Assembly (NCBI GenBank): GCA_016795485.1
Contig: JAEUHM010000007.1
Coordinates: forward strand, 62,001 to 126,000
From: Verrucomicrobiaceae bacterium
GTDB lineage: Bacteria > Verrucomicrobiota > Verrucomicrobiia > Verrucomicrobiales > Verrucomicrobiaceae
DNA: 64,000 bases
Reading direction: 5' to 3'
Shown here piece after piece: positions 8,792 to 18,606 of the stretch; within the stretch, counting starts at the first letter, position 1; every line of letters begins with the position of its first letter. Both the position numbers and the translations under genes were made by a program. Below the pieces are notes generated by a model that was not told the origin of the DNA, searched no databases, and saw only the letters and a list, made by a program, of their open reading frames with translations.

Positions 8792-10264
8792 ATGAAGAAG
8801 ACACTTACCCTCATCATCATCCTGGCTGCCCTTGGCGGGGTAGCTTACTGGAAAAAAGGCTCCAACGAACGTCGGTCCAACTCCGTGCGCCTTGTCGGTG
8901 CCCAGGACCGCGAGTATTTGCTCCCAGATCTGCGCTCTAAGCTCAATGACGCACGCAAAGTCCGCATCACCGAGGCTGACAAGAAAGTCACTCTCTCCGT
9001 GGTCGGAGAAAAGTGGACCGTCGAGGAGCGCGATGGATTCCCGGCTTCGTTCGACAAGCTGAAGGAGTTCTTGATGAACCTAGCCGACCTCAAAATCGGC
9101 AAGAAGCAGATGCTAGGCAAGTCCGCATGGGGCGATGTCAAGCTTGAGGCTCCTGCTGGCAAGGCCGAAGACAAGAAAGGCGGACTCCAAGTGGAGTTGC
9201 TCGATGAAAAGGGCGGCGTGATCGCCTCCATGATCCTCGGTTCTAACCGGGAGTCGACCACCGTGGGCCAGCAGCAGCAAATGTTTGGCGGCGGCGGAAA
9301 TGAGCGCATCGCACGGGTCACCAGTTCAGATGATGGCGACACCGTCTGGTGGGTGAACAATCAGTTCTATGAGGCCTCCTCCAAGTCTGAGGACTGGATC
9401 GACAAAGGCTTCGTCGATGTGCAGAAGATCAAGTCTGCCGAGATCACCTCTCCAAAGGCTGAAGAAAGCTGGAAGGCATCCCGCAAAGACGAGAATGCCG
9501 ACTTTGCCTTTGATGGCGCACCTGCTGGTGAAGAGTTGGATGACAGCAAGGCAGCTCTCAAGAGCCTGCTTTCCTCTGCCAGCTTCAATGACGTCCTCAC
9601 CAAGGACAAAAACAAGCCAGACCTCATGAAGGACGCTTGGAAGGCCAAGCTCACCACGTTCGATGGGTTTACCTACAATGTGCTCACCAAGAAAGTGGGC
9701 GAGGGCTCTGATGAAAAGCACTACGTCAGTTTAGCCGTCAGTGCCGACATCCCTGCTGCCCGCACACCGGGCAAGGATGAGAAGGAAGAGGACAAAAAGA
9801 AAAAGGACGAGGAGTTCGCCACCAAGAAGAAGGAACTTGAGGAGAAACTCGCCAAGCAAAAGAAACTAGAAGGCTGGGTCTACGAGGTCAGCAGCTACAC
9901 GGTCGCTTCTTTGCTCAAGCCACGGAAAGACGTGCTCAAAGAGAAGAAAGCCGGGGAAACCAAGCCAGATGGCAGCACAGAAGTGAAAGGAACTGTAAAG
10001 CCAATCACTCCACCAGCTCTCCAGCTCCCGGCTCCAGCCAAAGCCCCTACACCACCTCCAACTCCTCCAGCACCGGCACCTGAGCCGAAAAAGCCAATCA
10101 CGGTGACGACGCCACCCGTGGCAGTGCCTGCCGCTCCCGTGCCCCCCATGCCAAAGACGGAGATCAAGCCTACGCCACCCGCAGACGCAAACCCTGCCAC
10201 AGGCAAGCCTGATCCCAAACCAGCTCCTACGTCAGCCCCCGCCGCCCCAGAGCCCAAGAAGTAG
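8792..10264 (+). CDS. DUF4340 domain protein
   Basis: A 490-residue protein with an N-terminal signal anchor (MKKTLTLIIILAALGGVAYW), followed by repeated beta-rich DUF4340 units; each includes a pattern of the type RITEADKKVTLSVVGEKWTV and WWVNNQFYEAS. Residues about 325-350 are very Lys/Glu-rich and the last 85 residues are a Pro/Ala-rich tail, probably disordered. DUF4340 genes regularly follow GldG-like genes, so this is likely an extracytoplasmic partner of the transporter. No function has been assigned to the family that I know of. Confidence 0.85.
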   Translation: MKKTLTLIIILAALGGVAYWKKGSNERRSNSVRLVGAQDREYLLPDLRSKLNDARKVRITEADKKVTLSVVGEKWTVEERDGFPASFDKLKEFLMNLADLKIGKKQMLGKSAWGDVKLEAPAGKAEDKKGGLQVELLDEKGGVIASMILGSNRESTTVGQQQQMFGGGGNERIARVTSSDDGDTVWWVNNQFYEASSKSEDWIDKGFVDVQKIKSAEITSPKAEESWKASRKDENADFAFDGAPAGEELDDSKAALKSLLSSASFNDVLTKDKNKPDLMKDAWKAKLTTFDGFTYNVLTKKVGEGSDEKHYVSLAVSADIPAARTPGKDEKEEDKKKKDEEFATKKKELEEKLAKQKKLEGWVYEVSSYTVASLLKPRKDVLKEKKAGETKPDGSTEVKGTVKPITPPALQLPAPAKAPTPPPTPPAPAPEPKKPITVTTPPVAVPAAPVPPMPKTEIKPTPPADANPATGKPDPKPAPTSAPAAPEPKK

Positions 10265-10283
10265 CTTCGAGTCTCACTCGAAG
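10265..10283 (+). terminator. Hairpin directly after the ABC operon
   Basis: A perfect 7-bp stem (CTTCGAG-tctca-CTCGAAG) starts at the base following the stop codon of the DUF4340 gene. No T run follows, so it may act as a 3'-end stabiliser or a weak/Rho-assisted terminator. Confidence 0.4.
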
Positions 10284-10363
10284 CGGAACGACTGCGGGTT
10301 TGCGATGGCCGGCGACCCAGCTGAGCACCGCACTTCGATCGTAACTTGGAACCAGGCGGCCTT

Positions 10364-10699
10364 GGCGGCGCGGTTTTGCCAATTGGAAGCGCGATTCTGT
10401 CAATTGGCGGCACGGTTTTGCCAACGGTAAGCGCCATTCTGCCAATTGGCGGCACGGTTTTGCCAACGGTAAGTGCCATTCTGTCAATTGGCAGCGCGGT
10501 TTTGCCAACGGTAAGTGCCATTCTGCCAATTGGCGGCACGGTTTTGCCAATTGGAAGCGCCATTCTGCCAATTGGCGGCGCGGTTTTGCCAATTGGAAGC
10601 GTCGTTCTGCCAATTGGCGGCGCGGTTTTGCCAACGGTAAGTGCCATTCTGCCAATTGGAAGCACGGTTCTTCCAATTGACTGCGGCGCGCTGTCAAAC
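10364..10699. repeat. 21-bp tandem repeat array, 15 clear units plus one degenerate unit
   Basis: Fifteen contiguous 21-bp units run from 10364 to 10678, with a decayed sixteenth to 10699. Two unit types alternate, so the true period is 42 bp: one type contains GGCGGC-R-CGGTTTTGCCAA, the other ends ATTCTG-Y-CAATT. Eight unit junctions create CCAATTGG, several of them the 10-bp palindrome GCCAATTGGC. Because 21 is a multiple of three, several frames stay open on both strands and would give heptapeptide repeats (for example GGAVLPI/GSAILPI on plus). I see no start, signal peptide or ribosome binding site that argues for translation. The array separates the ABC operon from the radical SAM genes. 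Spacers between repeats are absent, so it is not a CRISPR. Confidence 0.93.
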
Positions 10700-10830
10700 C
10701 GCTGGGGCCGCGTTGGTAGTTCGCTGGCGTGGGTGAGTAGGCACACAAAATCGGCCCAACGTATGGCAAGTGGAGGCGGAGCAGTGCCGGTTGAGGCTCG
10801 TTACATTCAACGCAACTCAACGTGTCTCCC

Positions 10831-11931
10831 ATGGCTCAAGCTCTCACAAACGCGGAATGGTCCCAAGTGCCTTCAATGGCCTACGATGGGTTTGATGAAC
10901 GGCCTTTTTTGGTGTTCTGGGAGATTACACGCGCTTGTGCCCTGGCCTGCAAACACTGCCGTGCGGAAGCTCAGTCTCACCGGCATCCCGATGAACTGGA
11001 CCGGCAGGAAGCGTCCAAGTTGATCCACCAATTGGCGGAGTTGAACCCTCCGATGCTGGTTCTTACCGGGGGAGATCCGCTAATGCGGCCTGATGCGCTG
11101 GATTTAGTTAAGGAGGCGACAGGAGCAGGCTTGCATGTGGCGCTCAGCCCCTCGGCCACGGAGCGCCTGCTGCATCAGGACTTTGATGAACTCAAGCGTG
11201 CCGGAGTGATGCGCGTGTCCCTGAGCCTGGATGGGGCCACCAAGGCTACCCATGATGCCTTTCGCGGGGTGAGTGGCACTTACACCCGGACGATTGCGGC
11301 GGTTCACCGGGCTCATGCGGCCGGACTGGGGGTGCAGATCAATACCACGCTCACGCGGCACAATCTGAGGGAGTTCGCTGCCTTCACCGAGCTGATGCAT
11401 GAGTTGCGTCCAGAAATGTGGAGCGTGTTCATCGTGGTGCCCACGGGCAGGGCTGATGCCGCATCGGTGCCGGATGCCGAAGACTTGGAGGTCGTCTTTG
11501 AAGAAATGGCCGCCATGGTGGGGAAAGCACCGTTCGCGATCAAGACGACTGAGGGGCACCACTTCCGCCGCGTGATGATTCAGAAACTCGGGGCTTGCGG
11601 CAAGACAAGGCCGGGGATGCGCTCGCCACTGGGCATTCGGGATGGTCGTGGCGTGATGTTCATCTCCCACACTGGTACCGTAGCCCCCAGCGGCTTCCTG
11701 CCGTTCGACTGCGGGAATGTCCGCTCGGAGCATCCCGCAGATATCTATCGCAACCATACGCTGTTCGTCGCCCTGCGTGACGGCAACAACCTTACCGGGA
11801 AGTGCGGGCGCTGTGAGTTCAGAAACGTTTGCGGGGGCTCAAGAGCACGGGCTTTCGCCATGTCAGGAGACCCTTTTGCCGAAGACACGGCCTGCTCTTA
11901 CCAACCAACCAAGACCGCCATTTCATCATGA
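10831..11931 (+). CDS. Radical SAM/SPASM protein, AhbD/NirJ2-like
   Basis: A 366-residue radical SAM enzyme. The cluster-binding motif CxxxCxxC is at C36, C40 and C43 in a WEITRACALACKHCRAE context, which is characteristic of the AhbD/TIGR04053 branch. A GGDPL-type SAM-binding motif follows. The C-terminal SPASM-like region has GKCGRCEFRNVCGG and a later Cys (ACSYQP) for auxiliary Fe-S cluster(s). In archaea and sulfate reducers AhbD performs the last step, decarboxylation of Fe-coproporphyrin to heme, of the siroheme-dependent pathway; NirJ acts in heme d1 synthesis. The actual substrate here is not proven. I chose the ATG at 10831 over a GTG three codons earlier. It overlaps the next radical SAM gene by ATGA, so the two are translationally coupled. 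Confidence 0.85.
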   Translation: MAQALTNAEWSQVPSMAYDGFDERPFLVFWEITRACALACKHCRAEAQSHRHPDELDRQEASKLIHQLAELNPPMLVLTGGDPLMRPDALDLVKEATGAGLHVALSPSATERLLHQDFDELKRAGVMRVSLSLDGATKATHDAFRGVSGTYTRTIAAVHRAHAAGLGVQINTTLTRHNLREFAAFTELMHELRPEMWSVFIVVPTGRADAASVPDAEDLEVVFEEMAAMVGKAPFAIKTTEGHHFRRVMIQKLGACGKTRPGMRSPLGIRDGRGVMFISHTGTVAPSGFLPFDCGNVRSEHPADIYRNHTLFVALRDGNNLTGKCGRCEFRNVCGGSRARAFAMSGDPFAEDTACSYQPTKTAISS

Positions 11932-13157
11932 TCAATATTACCAAACTCTGGACAGGTGCTGCTCAGCCAGCAGATGCATTGCGCTACGGAACGGGCAAAC
12001 ATCCTGGGCATCCAGGTGGGCATACGGCCAGCACACGAAAGCCGATCACGGTCTGGAACATTACTCGGACGTGCAATCTCCGCTGCGTTCATTGTTATTC
12101 CGATTCCCAGGCGATGAACTACCCTGGGGAGCTTAGCTGGGAGCAAATGGAGAGCGTGATCGACGATCTCTCGGCCTACCAAGTGCCCTCACTGTTGCTG
12201 TCTGGCGGCGAACCGCTAATCCATCCGCGATTCTTTGACATCGTGGACAAGGCGACTGCTGGCGGACTCAAGCTGACCATTTCAACCAACGGCACGCTGA
12301 TCACCCCTGAGAAAGCGGCGAGGCTCAAGGCGGCCAATGTGGCGTATGTGGGGATCTCCCTTGATGGCATAGGCGAGGTGCACGATCAGTTTCGGCGCAA
12401 GGAAGGGGCGTTTGACGGTGCGGTGCGTGGATTCCGCAATTGCCACGAAGTTGGCCAAAAAACGGGGCTGCGGCTCACTCTGACCCGACACAATGTGCAG
12501 AACATCGAGCAGATCCTCGATTTCATTGAGCAGGAGAGCATCCAGCGGGTGTGTTTTTATCACCTCGTGCCCGCCGGGCGGGGTTCCTCGCTTCAAGTGC
12601 TGACGCCAGCGGAATCACGCTATGCGCTGGATACCCTGATTGCTCGGGCGGAAGCTTGGCACCGCCAGGGCGTGAATCGCGAGCTACTGACGGTGGCTGG
12701 CCCGGCAGATGGAGCTTATCTGCTGCTGCGGATGGAAGCTGAGAATCACCCAAACTTAGAAGAAGCTCGGCGGTTGCTAAGTTGGAACGGTGGCGGTGCC
12801 AACAGTTCAGGCCGGGGAATCGCCAACATCGACACCCAAGGCAATGTTCACCCGGACCAGTTCTGGCAGGACATCACGCTAGGCAATGTGAAGCTGATGC
12901 CATTTTCAAAGATCTGGGAAGAGCAGAACGATGCCTCTGCCGAGACTCTCCGGGACATCCGGAGTATCGGGAAGCTGACGCAGTCTGAGCGCCAGTCGCG
13001 AATGATGGGTCCGTGTGGTCAATGCCGCTGGTTCAACATCTGCGGGGGTGGATTCCGCACCCGAGCCGCCTATAGCGAGTCCGGCGGCCTTTGGGGAAGT
13101 GACCCCGGCTGTTACCTCACCGAAAACGAACGCAGCGGCGTGGAGATGGCGAGTTAA
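11928..13157 (+). CDS. Radical SAM/SPASM protein, AhbC/NirJ1-like
   Basis: A 409-residue radical SAM enzyme from the ATG at 11928. The opening MINITKLW...ALRYG is typical of AhbC/NirJ1 proteins; the motif CxxxCxxC is at C49, C53 and C56 (WNITRTCNLRCVHCYSDS). A GGEPL motif follows, and the C-terminus has CGQCRWFNICGG with a final Cys in GCYLTENE, a SPASM-like auxiliary cluster site. AhbC removes acetate side chains from didecarboxysiroheme in the alternative heme route. Its coupling to an AhbD-like gene suggests a shared tetrapyrrole or peptide-modifying role, but no siroheme decarboxylase (AhbA/B) is in this window. Confidence 0.85.
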   Translation: MINITKLWTGAAQPADALRYGTGKHPGHPGGHTASTRKPITVWNITRTCNLRCVHCYSDSQAMNYPGELSWEQMESVIDDLSAYQVPSLLLSGGEPLIHPRFFDIVDKATAGGLKLTISTNGTLITPEKAARLKAANVAYVGISLDGIGEVHDQFRRKEGAFDGAVRGFRNCHEVGQKTGLRLTLTRHNVQNIEQILDFIEQESIQRVCFYHLVPAGRGSSLQVLTPAESRYALDTLIARAEAWHRQGVNRELLTVAGPADGAYLLLRMEAENHPNLEEARRLLSWNGGGANSSGRGIANIDTQGNVHPDQFWQDITLGNVKLMPFSKIWEEQNDASAETLRDIRSIGKLTQSERQSRMMGPCGQCRWFNICGGGFRTRAAYSESGGLWGSDPGCYLTENERSGVEMAS

Positions 13158-13173
13158 AGCTACTAGAGGCTGA

Positions 13174-14205
13174 TCAGCCTTCTTTGAGGCTCCCCACCGC
13201 ACAAGCTTCGTTCTTGTTGGCGCTGAGCCGCGTCAGGAGAAAAGTGCTGCAAAGTTGGGGCAACTGCTCGGCCAACTTATCCACCTGGTGGTAGTCTTGA
13301 TCGCCCTGAAACTTAATACTGAAGGCAAAATGCTTCATCTTAGCCTTTTTGGCCAGGTTTAGCAGGAGGTCGATGCTCCTCTCTGGGGCAGCGATGACGT
13401 CACAGACGATCCAATCGACCTGAGAGGTGGGTTCGTGGGCAAACGCATCGCCTTTGATGAAGGTCACTCTTGGGTGAGCCATCAAGTCTGGCCGGAGGGG
13501 GCTGCGGTCGATGGACGTGACACGCGCGCCCTGATTGACGGCCACATAAGTCCAACCGCCGGGACTTGCGCCGAGGTCGATGACCGTTTCGCCGGGCTGA
13601 ATGGCTCGCCCAAGGCGTTTTTGAGCTTCCACAAGCTTGGCGAATGCTCTGGAAGGGGCTGATTTGTCCTCAGAGACTGGGATTTCTCCCAACAGAAAGG
13701 GGGAGACAAGGTGGCGATGGGCCGCTGGAGCGGGAGGCGGCATTATGGACAGAAAACCCTCGTCCGGAGCGGTCAAAACGAGCTGAACTAGCCCCTCGGG
13801 TTCGGTGAACGGTGTATCGGAGATTGTCAGTGACTTCAGTCGGGCACGTCGGCGCTTCTTGAGTTGCTCGATCACTGCGTCCTGGATCAATCGGAGTCGA
13901 TTTTGTCCTGCTTTTCCTTCGCCATAGAGCGCTGCCAGGTGCAAGCGCCAGGGTGTTTCGTCCCGAAACAGCTCGATGGTGGGATCAGAGATGGACTTGG
14001 CCCATGCTGAAATCGAGGGCAACGAGAGTTTGGTCGCCGCAGGCAGTGCTTGCCTGACAAACATGAGGGACGAGGAGGGTAAAGCGTCACTCTCTACGAT
14101 GACGGCGCGCTCTGTACGTAGTTGCGGCGCTGGTTGAAGCCAGCGCCGCTTGATTTCTTGCGCCAGGAAGTCCTGGCAGCCGTCATCACAGACGAGGACG
14201 GTCAC
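13174..14205 (-). CDS. rlmM: RlmM-like 23S rRNA 2'-O-ribose methyltransferase
   Basis: A 343-residue protein with an N-terminal THUMP-like part and a C-terminal FtsJ/RrmJ-type Rossmann domain. The SAM loop reads DLGASPGGW (210-218). The K-D-K-E catalytic tetrad of 2'-O-methyltransferases can be traced as K190 (SRAFAKL), D269 (VCDV), K298 (SIKFQ) and E333 (NKNEA). This matches RlmM, which methylates C2498 of 23S rRNA, though the bacterial family also includes uncharacterised relatives. It starts with GTG, overlapping the stop of the upstream lipoprotein gene as GTGA, so it is probably cotranscribed with it. It converges on the radical SAM operon with 16 bp between stops. Confidence 0.8.
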   Translation of the reverse strand: MTVLVCDDGCQDFLAQEIKRRWLQPAPQLRTERAVIVESDALPSSSLMFVRQALPAATKLSLPSISAWAKSISDPTIELFRDETPWRLHLAALYGEGKAGQNRLRLIQDAVIEQLKKRRRARLKSLTISDTPFTEPEGLVQLVLTAPDEGFLSIMPPPAPAAHRHLVSPFLLGEIPVSEDKSAPSRAFAKLVEAQKRLGRAIQPGETVIDLGASPGGWTYVAVNQGARVTSIDRSPLRPDLMAHPRVTFIKGDAFAHEPTSQVDWIVCDVIAAPERSIDLLLNLAKKAKMKHFAFSIKFQGDQDYHQVDKLAEQLPQLCSTFLLTRLSANKNEACAVGSLKEG

Positions 14206-14951
14206 TTGGTGGCGTAGACTTCGACTTCGATGTAGCGATTGAAGTCGTCCTGGTCGTTGCCGTTGGACCAGAGGCGAACGTAGCGGCCTTTGGTGCCTTT
14301 GCCGTCGATCAAACGACCGTGGTTGGTCTGGACCCAGACTTTGTCTTGACCAGCGCCTTGGCCGCAGCCGTTGTCGATGTCCGCATTGTAGACGGTGGTA
14401 ACGCCAGTCTTGAACTCAGGATCGTCGGAGATCTGAACAACCACGCCCTTCACGATGATGCCTTGCTTATGGTAATGCCAAGCGAGGATCTGGTGGATGG
14501 TGTGGGAGGCTTCGAGGTCAATCTGCACCCACTGAGGTCCTTGCATCAGTTCCACGAAGCAGCCGTCGGCGCTGTCAGCGTCACCGTCGGTGATGAGCTT
14601 GAGAGCGTCTGGGCTAGGGATGACTGGAGCAGGGTCAGAAGAGGTGACCTTCTTGTTGATGGCCACGTTGGTGGTGCCTTTTGGGGCTTGGAAGCTGGTT
14701 TTTGGATCCTTGGAGGTGTCCAGGTTAGGGACGTTGCCTGGAGGGATCGGAGTGCCTTGGAAAGCTGGCTTTGGAAACTTAGGGGTGATGGTTTCCATGT
14801 CGCCGGCAGGGACGGCGGAAGCGGAAGCTGCTGGCGGTGTAGCAGCGCCTGCACCCTTGGATGCATCAGCGGCTTGGTCGCCACAGGAAGTCAATACGGT
14901 GCCGGAGGCAACGATGGCTGCGGCGAGGAGGAGGTTGTGGGTAGGTTTCAT
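14202..14951 (-). CDS. Lipoprotein with discoidin-like (F5/8 type C) domain
   Basis: A 249-residue exported protein. The signal peptide ends in a lipobox, VLTSC with C23, so it should be lipidated. After an Ala/Pro-rich spacer of about 80 residues comes a beta-sandwich segment with WVQIDLEASHTIHQILAWHYHKQ and RYVRLWSNGNDQ, the galactose-binding-like pattern of F5/8 type C (discoidin) domains. These bind carbohydrates or surfaces in other proteins. It sits 39 bp downstream of a Tat-exported oxidoreductase and overlaps the rlmM-like gene by 4 bp. A direct functional link with rRNA methylation is unlikely; this is probably only cotranscription. Confidence 0.72.
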   Translation of the reverse strand: MKPTHNLLLAAAIVASGTVLTSCGDQAADASKGAGAATPPAASASAVPAGDMETITPKFPKPAFQGTPIPPGNVPNLDTSKDPKTSFQAPKGTTNVAINKKVTSSDPAPVIPSPDALKLITDGDADSADGCFVELMQGPQWVQIDLEASHTIHQILAWHYHKQGIIVKGVVVQISDDPEFKTGVTTVYNADIDNGCGQGAGQDKVWVQTNHGRLIDGKGTKGRYVRLWSNGNDQDDFNRYIEVEVYATK

Positions 14952-14990
14952 GGATGAAAGGGTAGTGAGTGAGTTATGCGCTGTGAAGTG

Positions 14991-16439
<1,449 letters not shown>

Positions 16440-16466
16440 GATACCGGTGAATACGTTGGGTTGGGA

Positions 16467-16955
16467 TCACTCGGCAGACTTTTTGCCGCGACCAAGCAGG
16501 CCATCGACTGAAAGCTGATTGTGGCTCGCGGTGACGAGGGCGAAAGCGGTGATGGCAACCTGAATGCCGAGCCAGACTGCGTCTTTGTCGTCTGGCAGGG
16601 CCATAATACCATGGCTAAGGGAAACAAACAGCAAGCCGCCGACAAACAAGGACAAGCGAGTGCAGACGCCAAGCAGTGAGGTGATGCCCGCAATGATCAA
16701 GCCGGCGGTCAGGACATAGAAGTATGGCGTGATCATGAACTTGGGCAGCAGAAAGCCTGGGGTGCTCTCCATCATGAGAGTCTTGATAGGAGTCAGGTTG
16801 GCGCTGAGGTTCTCGAAGCTGAACTCGTTGCCTCCTTTGGTACGGAACTTGTCGATGCCTGCCATGAACAATCGAAGACCCACCCAAAGACGAAGGATGG
16901 TGTGTGCATAGGTCCACTCAAGGCGGCAGCAGGAGTTACAACTTTTTTCAGACAT
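16467..16955 (-). CDS. DoxX-family membrane protein
   Basis: A 162-residue membrane protein read from the ATG at 16955; a longer frame reaches further upstream but its extra 65 residues have no family character. It starts with a Cys-rich MSEKSCNSCCRLEW and contains about four hydrophobic helices with LRLWVGLRLFMAGIDKF, the DoxX-like signature. DoxX proteins are quinone-linked or thiol-redox membrane proteins. Here the gene sits between an acyl-CoA-ligase-like gene and the Tat-exported oxidoreductase, and probably shares a transcript with the latter. Confidence 0.8.
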   Translation of the reverse strand: MSEKSCNSCCRLEWTYAHTILRLWVGLRLFMAGIDKFRTKGGNEFSFENLSANLTPIKTLMMESTPGFLLPKFMITPYFYVLTAGLIIAGITSLLGVCTRLSLFVGGLLFVSLSHGIMALPDDKDAVWLGIQVAITAFALVTASHNQLSVDGLLGRGKKSAE

Positions 16956-17121
16956 GGTGGATGAGATCAATGTGTTTGTTGAATACGATTGAGAACGCAG
17001 GGGAGGGCGGACTTTGGCGGGCTTCGCCTCAAAATCCAGAAGAATCTGGACTACCTGCGATGGATTCCACAAATGACCAAGCTCAGCCCCCTGGGCGGCT
17101 GTCGAAGGACGCTTTTGAGGG

Positions 17122-18606
17122 CTAGATTCGCTGCGTTGAGGCGACTTCACGCCTGCGATCGACTAGTTTCTCCTCTTTCATGAGGCGTCCAACCCCTAGC
17201 ATGTCCCTCATCTCTTCCAGGCGATGGAAGTGGATGGCATTGGGACTCAGCTCAGTGGCCTCATGGAACTTGCGGTGAATCATCTTCCTAACTTCCGCCT
17301 CCTCCAGGCCGTGTTCTGGACAGACGTGTAGATGGATCTCGTCGACTTCAAGGGGATCTCCGTTGCGCTTAGTCAGCTCAATCTGCCAAGCAGCCAGGCC
17401 GCGTTGGTCGTCCAAAAGGTGCTCCAGAACATTGAAGTCCACGAGGGTGCCTTTAATCTTATCCAGTGTCATCGACCTGACTTCACTAACCCTGGAAATA
17501 GGTCCAAGGAGCCTTGGGCAGGTGCGTCCACAGTGAGGGCAGCGCTCCCAAGTGATGCCGCCCTCAGCGATGTCACCTGTTCTGTATCGGAGGACAACTG
17601 TACCACGTGCATCGAGAGGCGTGAAAATGATCTCACCGCGATGACCATCCGGGACGAGTTCACCGGTTTTCGGGTCGATGATTTCCACGATGCCGAGGTC
17701 CGGTGACAAATGAAATCCCGTCGGAGTGATGCCCGTGGGACCCGTGCATTCAGGGAAAGCCATCTTGGCTTCAGTAAACCCATAAGTGCTTAGGACGTGA
17801 GGCTCAGCACCCATGTGTTGAGCAAGCTCTCGGAGCTTGGCCCGGAGGCCTTGGGCCGTCTTTTCGCCGCCGAGGACGATTCGTTTGAGGCCTGGGACCT
17901 TGATGCCGCGATCTACCGCCTCATGGAGGAGATGATAAATGAATGTCGGCATACCGATGATGATGTCTGGCTGGATCTTCTGGAGCATGCGGAGATTGCC
18001 GTCGGTGCCCAGTGTCTTGCCGCCGCCAGTGCTGGCCATAAACGTCCCGAAACCGATAGACGCGTGGTGTGTCTGCCAGAAGGCGAGGTGTGGGGCATAG
18101 GGAAAGCAGTTCAGGTGGCGGAAGTCTTTCTCGCTGCCACCACATTCCATAATCCTCCGTCCCGTGGTGTTGAGGTTGTCGATGTCGTGGCCTGTGAGCA
18201 CAAAAGGCACGGGTTCGCTGCTGCGGCCCGTAGTGCTGGTTAGCAAAATGGGCCGGAACTCATGCTCCAGCATCGCTTGGGCCTTAGCTGGGCCGTGAAG
18301 GAGAGCCGTGCGGATGGTACGCCACTCACGTTTGAGTTTTTGAACATCTGGTTTCAGGATGAACTCTCTCATCTGCTCCGCTGGCACCGTGAGATCGACT
18401 TTGGAGGTCAGCGGGAAGTGAGCCCAATCCTCGAGCTCATGCAGGTCTGCCGGGCGGAAGTCGTTTTCTTGGCAGACTCGCCGATAGTGATCGGAAAAAG
18501 GAATGATTCGGGTGGTTAAGTAGTCTTTGAGCCGTTGAAGTTGCCAACGCTTCCAGACTTCAGGCCGCGAGGAATCCCATCCGGGTCTGTTGAATGACAG
18601 TTTCAT
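17122..18606 (-). CDS. PaaK/CapK-like adenylate-forming ligase
   Basis: A 494-residue member of the ANL superfamily, closest in layout to phenylacetate-CoA ligase and CapK. Visible features are the ATP-binding TSTTGRSSEPVPF loop (P-loop-like, about residue 124), the STYGFTEAK motif near residue 272 and YRTGDIAEGG in the C-terminal half, followed by Cys-rich CPHCGRTCPRL, a small putative zinc site seen in this branch. The product is probably an acyl or aryl thioester. Its start lies 47 bp inside the upstream patatin gene, so the two are cotranscribed and may act together in lipid release and re-activation; the substrate is not deducible. Confidence 0.78.
   Translation of the reverse strand: MKLSFNRPGWDSSRPEVWKRWQLQRLKDYLTTRIIPFSDHYRRVCQENDFRPADLHELEDWAHFPLTSKVDLTVPAEQMREFILKPDVQKLKREWRTIRTALLHGPAKAQAMLEHEFRPILLTSTTGRSSEPVPFVLTGHDIDNLNTTGRRIMECGGSEKDFRHLNCFPYAPHLAFWQTHHASIGFGTFMASTGGGKTLGTDGNLRMLQKIQPDIIIGMPTFIYHLLHEAVDRGIKVPGLKRIVLGGEKTAQGLRAKLRELAQHMGAEPHVLSTYGFTEAKMAFPECTGPTGITPTGFHLSPDLGIVEIIDPKTGELVPDGHRGEIIFTPLDARGTVVLRYRTGDIAEGGITWERCPHCGRTCPRLLGPISRVSEVRSMTLDKIKGTLVDFNVLEHLLDDQRGLAAWQIELTKRNGDPLEVDEIHLHVCPEHGLEEAEVRKMIHRKFHEATELSPNAIHFHRLEEMRDMLGVGRLMKEEKLVDRRREVASTQRI

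Noticed and set aside
10364..10699. CRISPR array
   Set aside because: Units are contiguous with no unique spacers and no cas genes are near.
10346..11023. A plus-strand frame of 225 codons reading through the repeat array
   Set aside because: The open frame results from the 21-bp period; it has no signal peptide or ribosome binding site and runs into the radical SAM gene out of frame.
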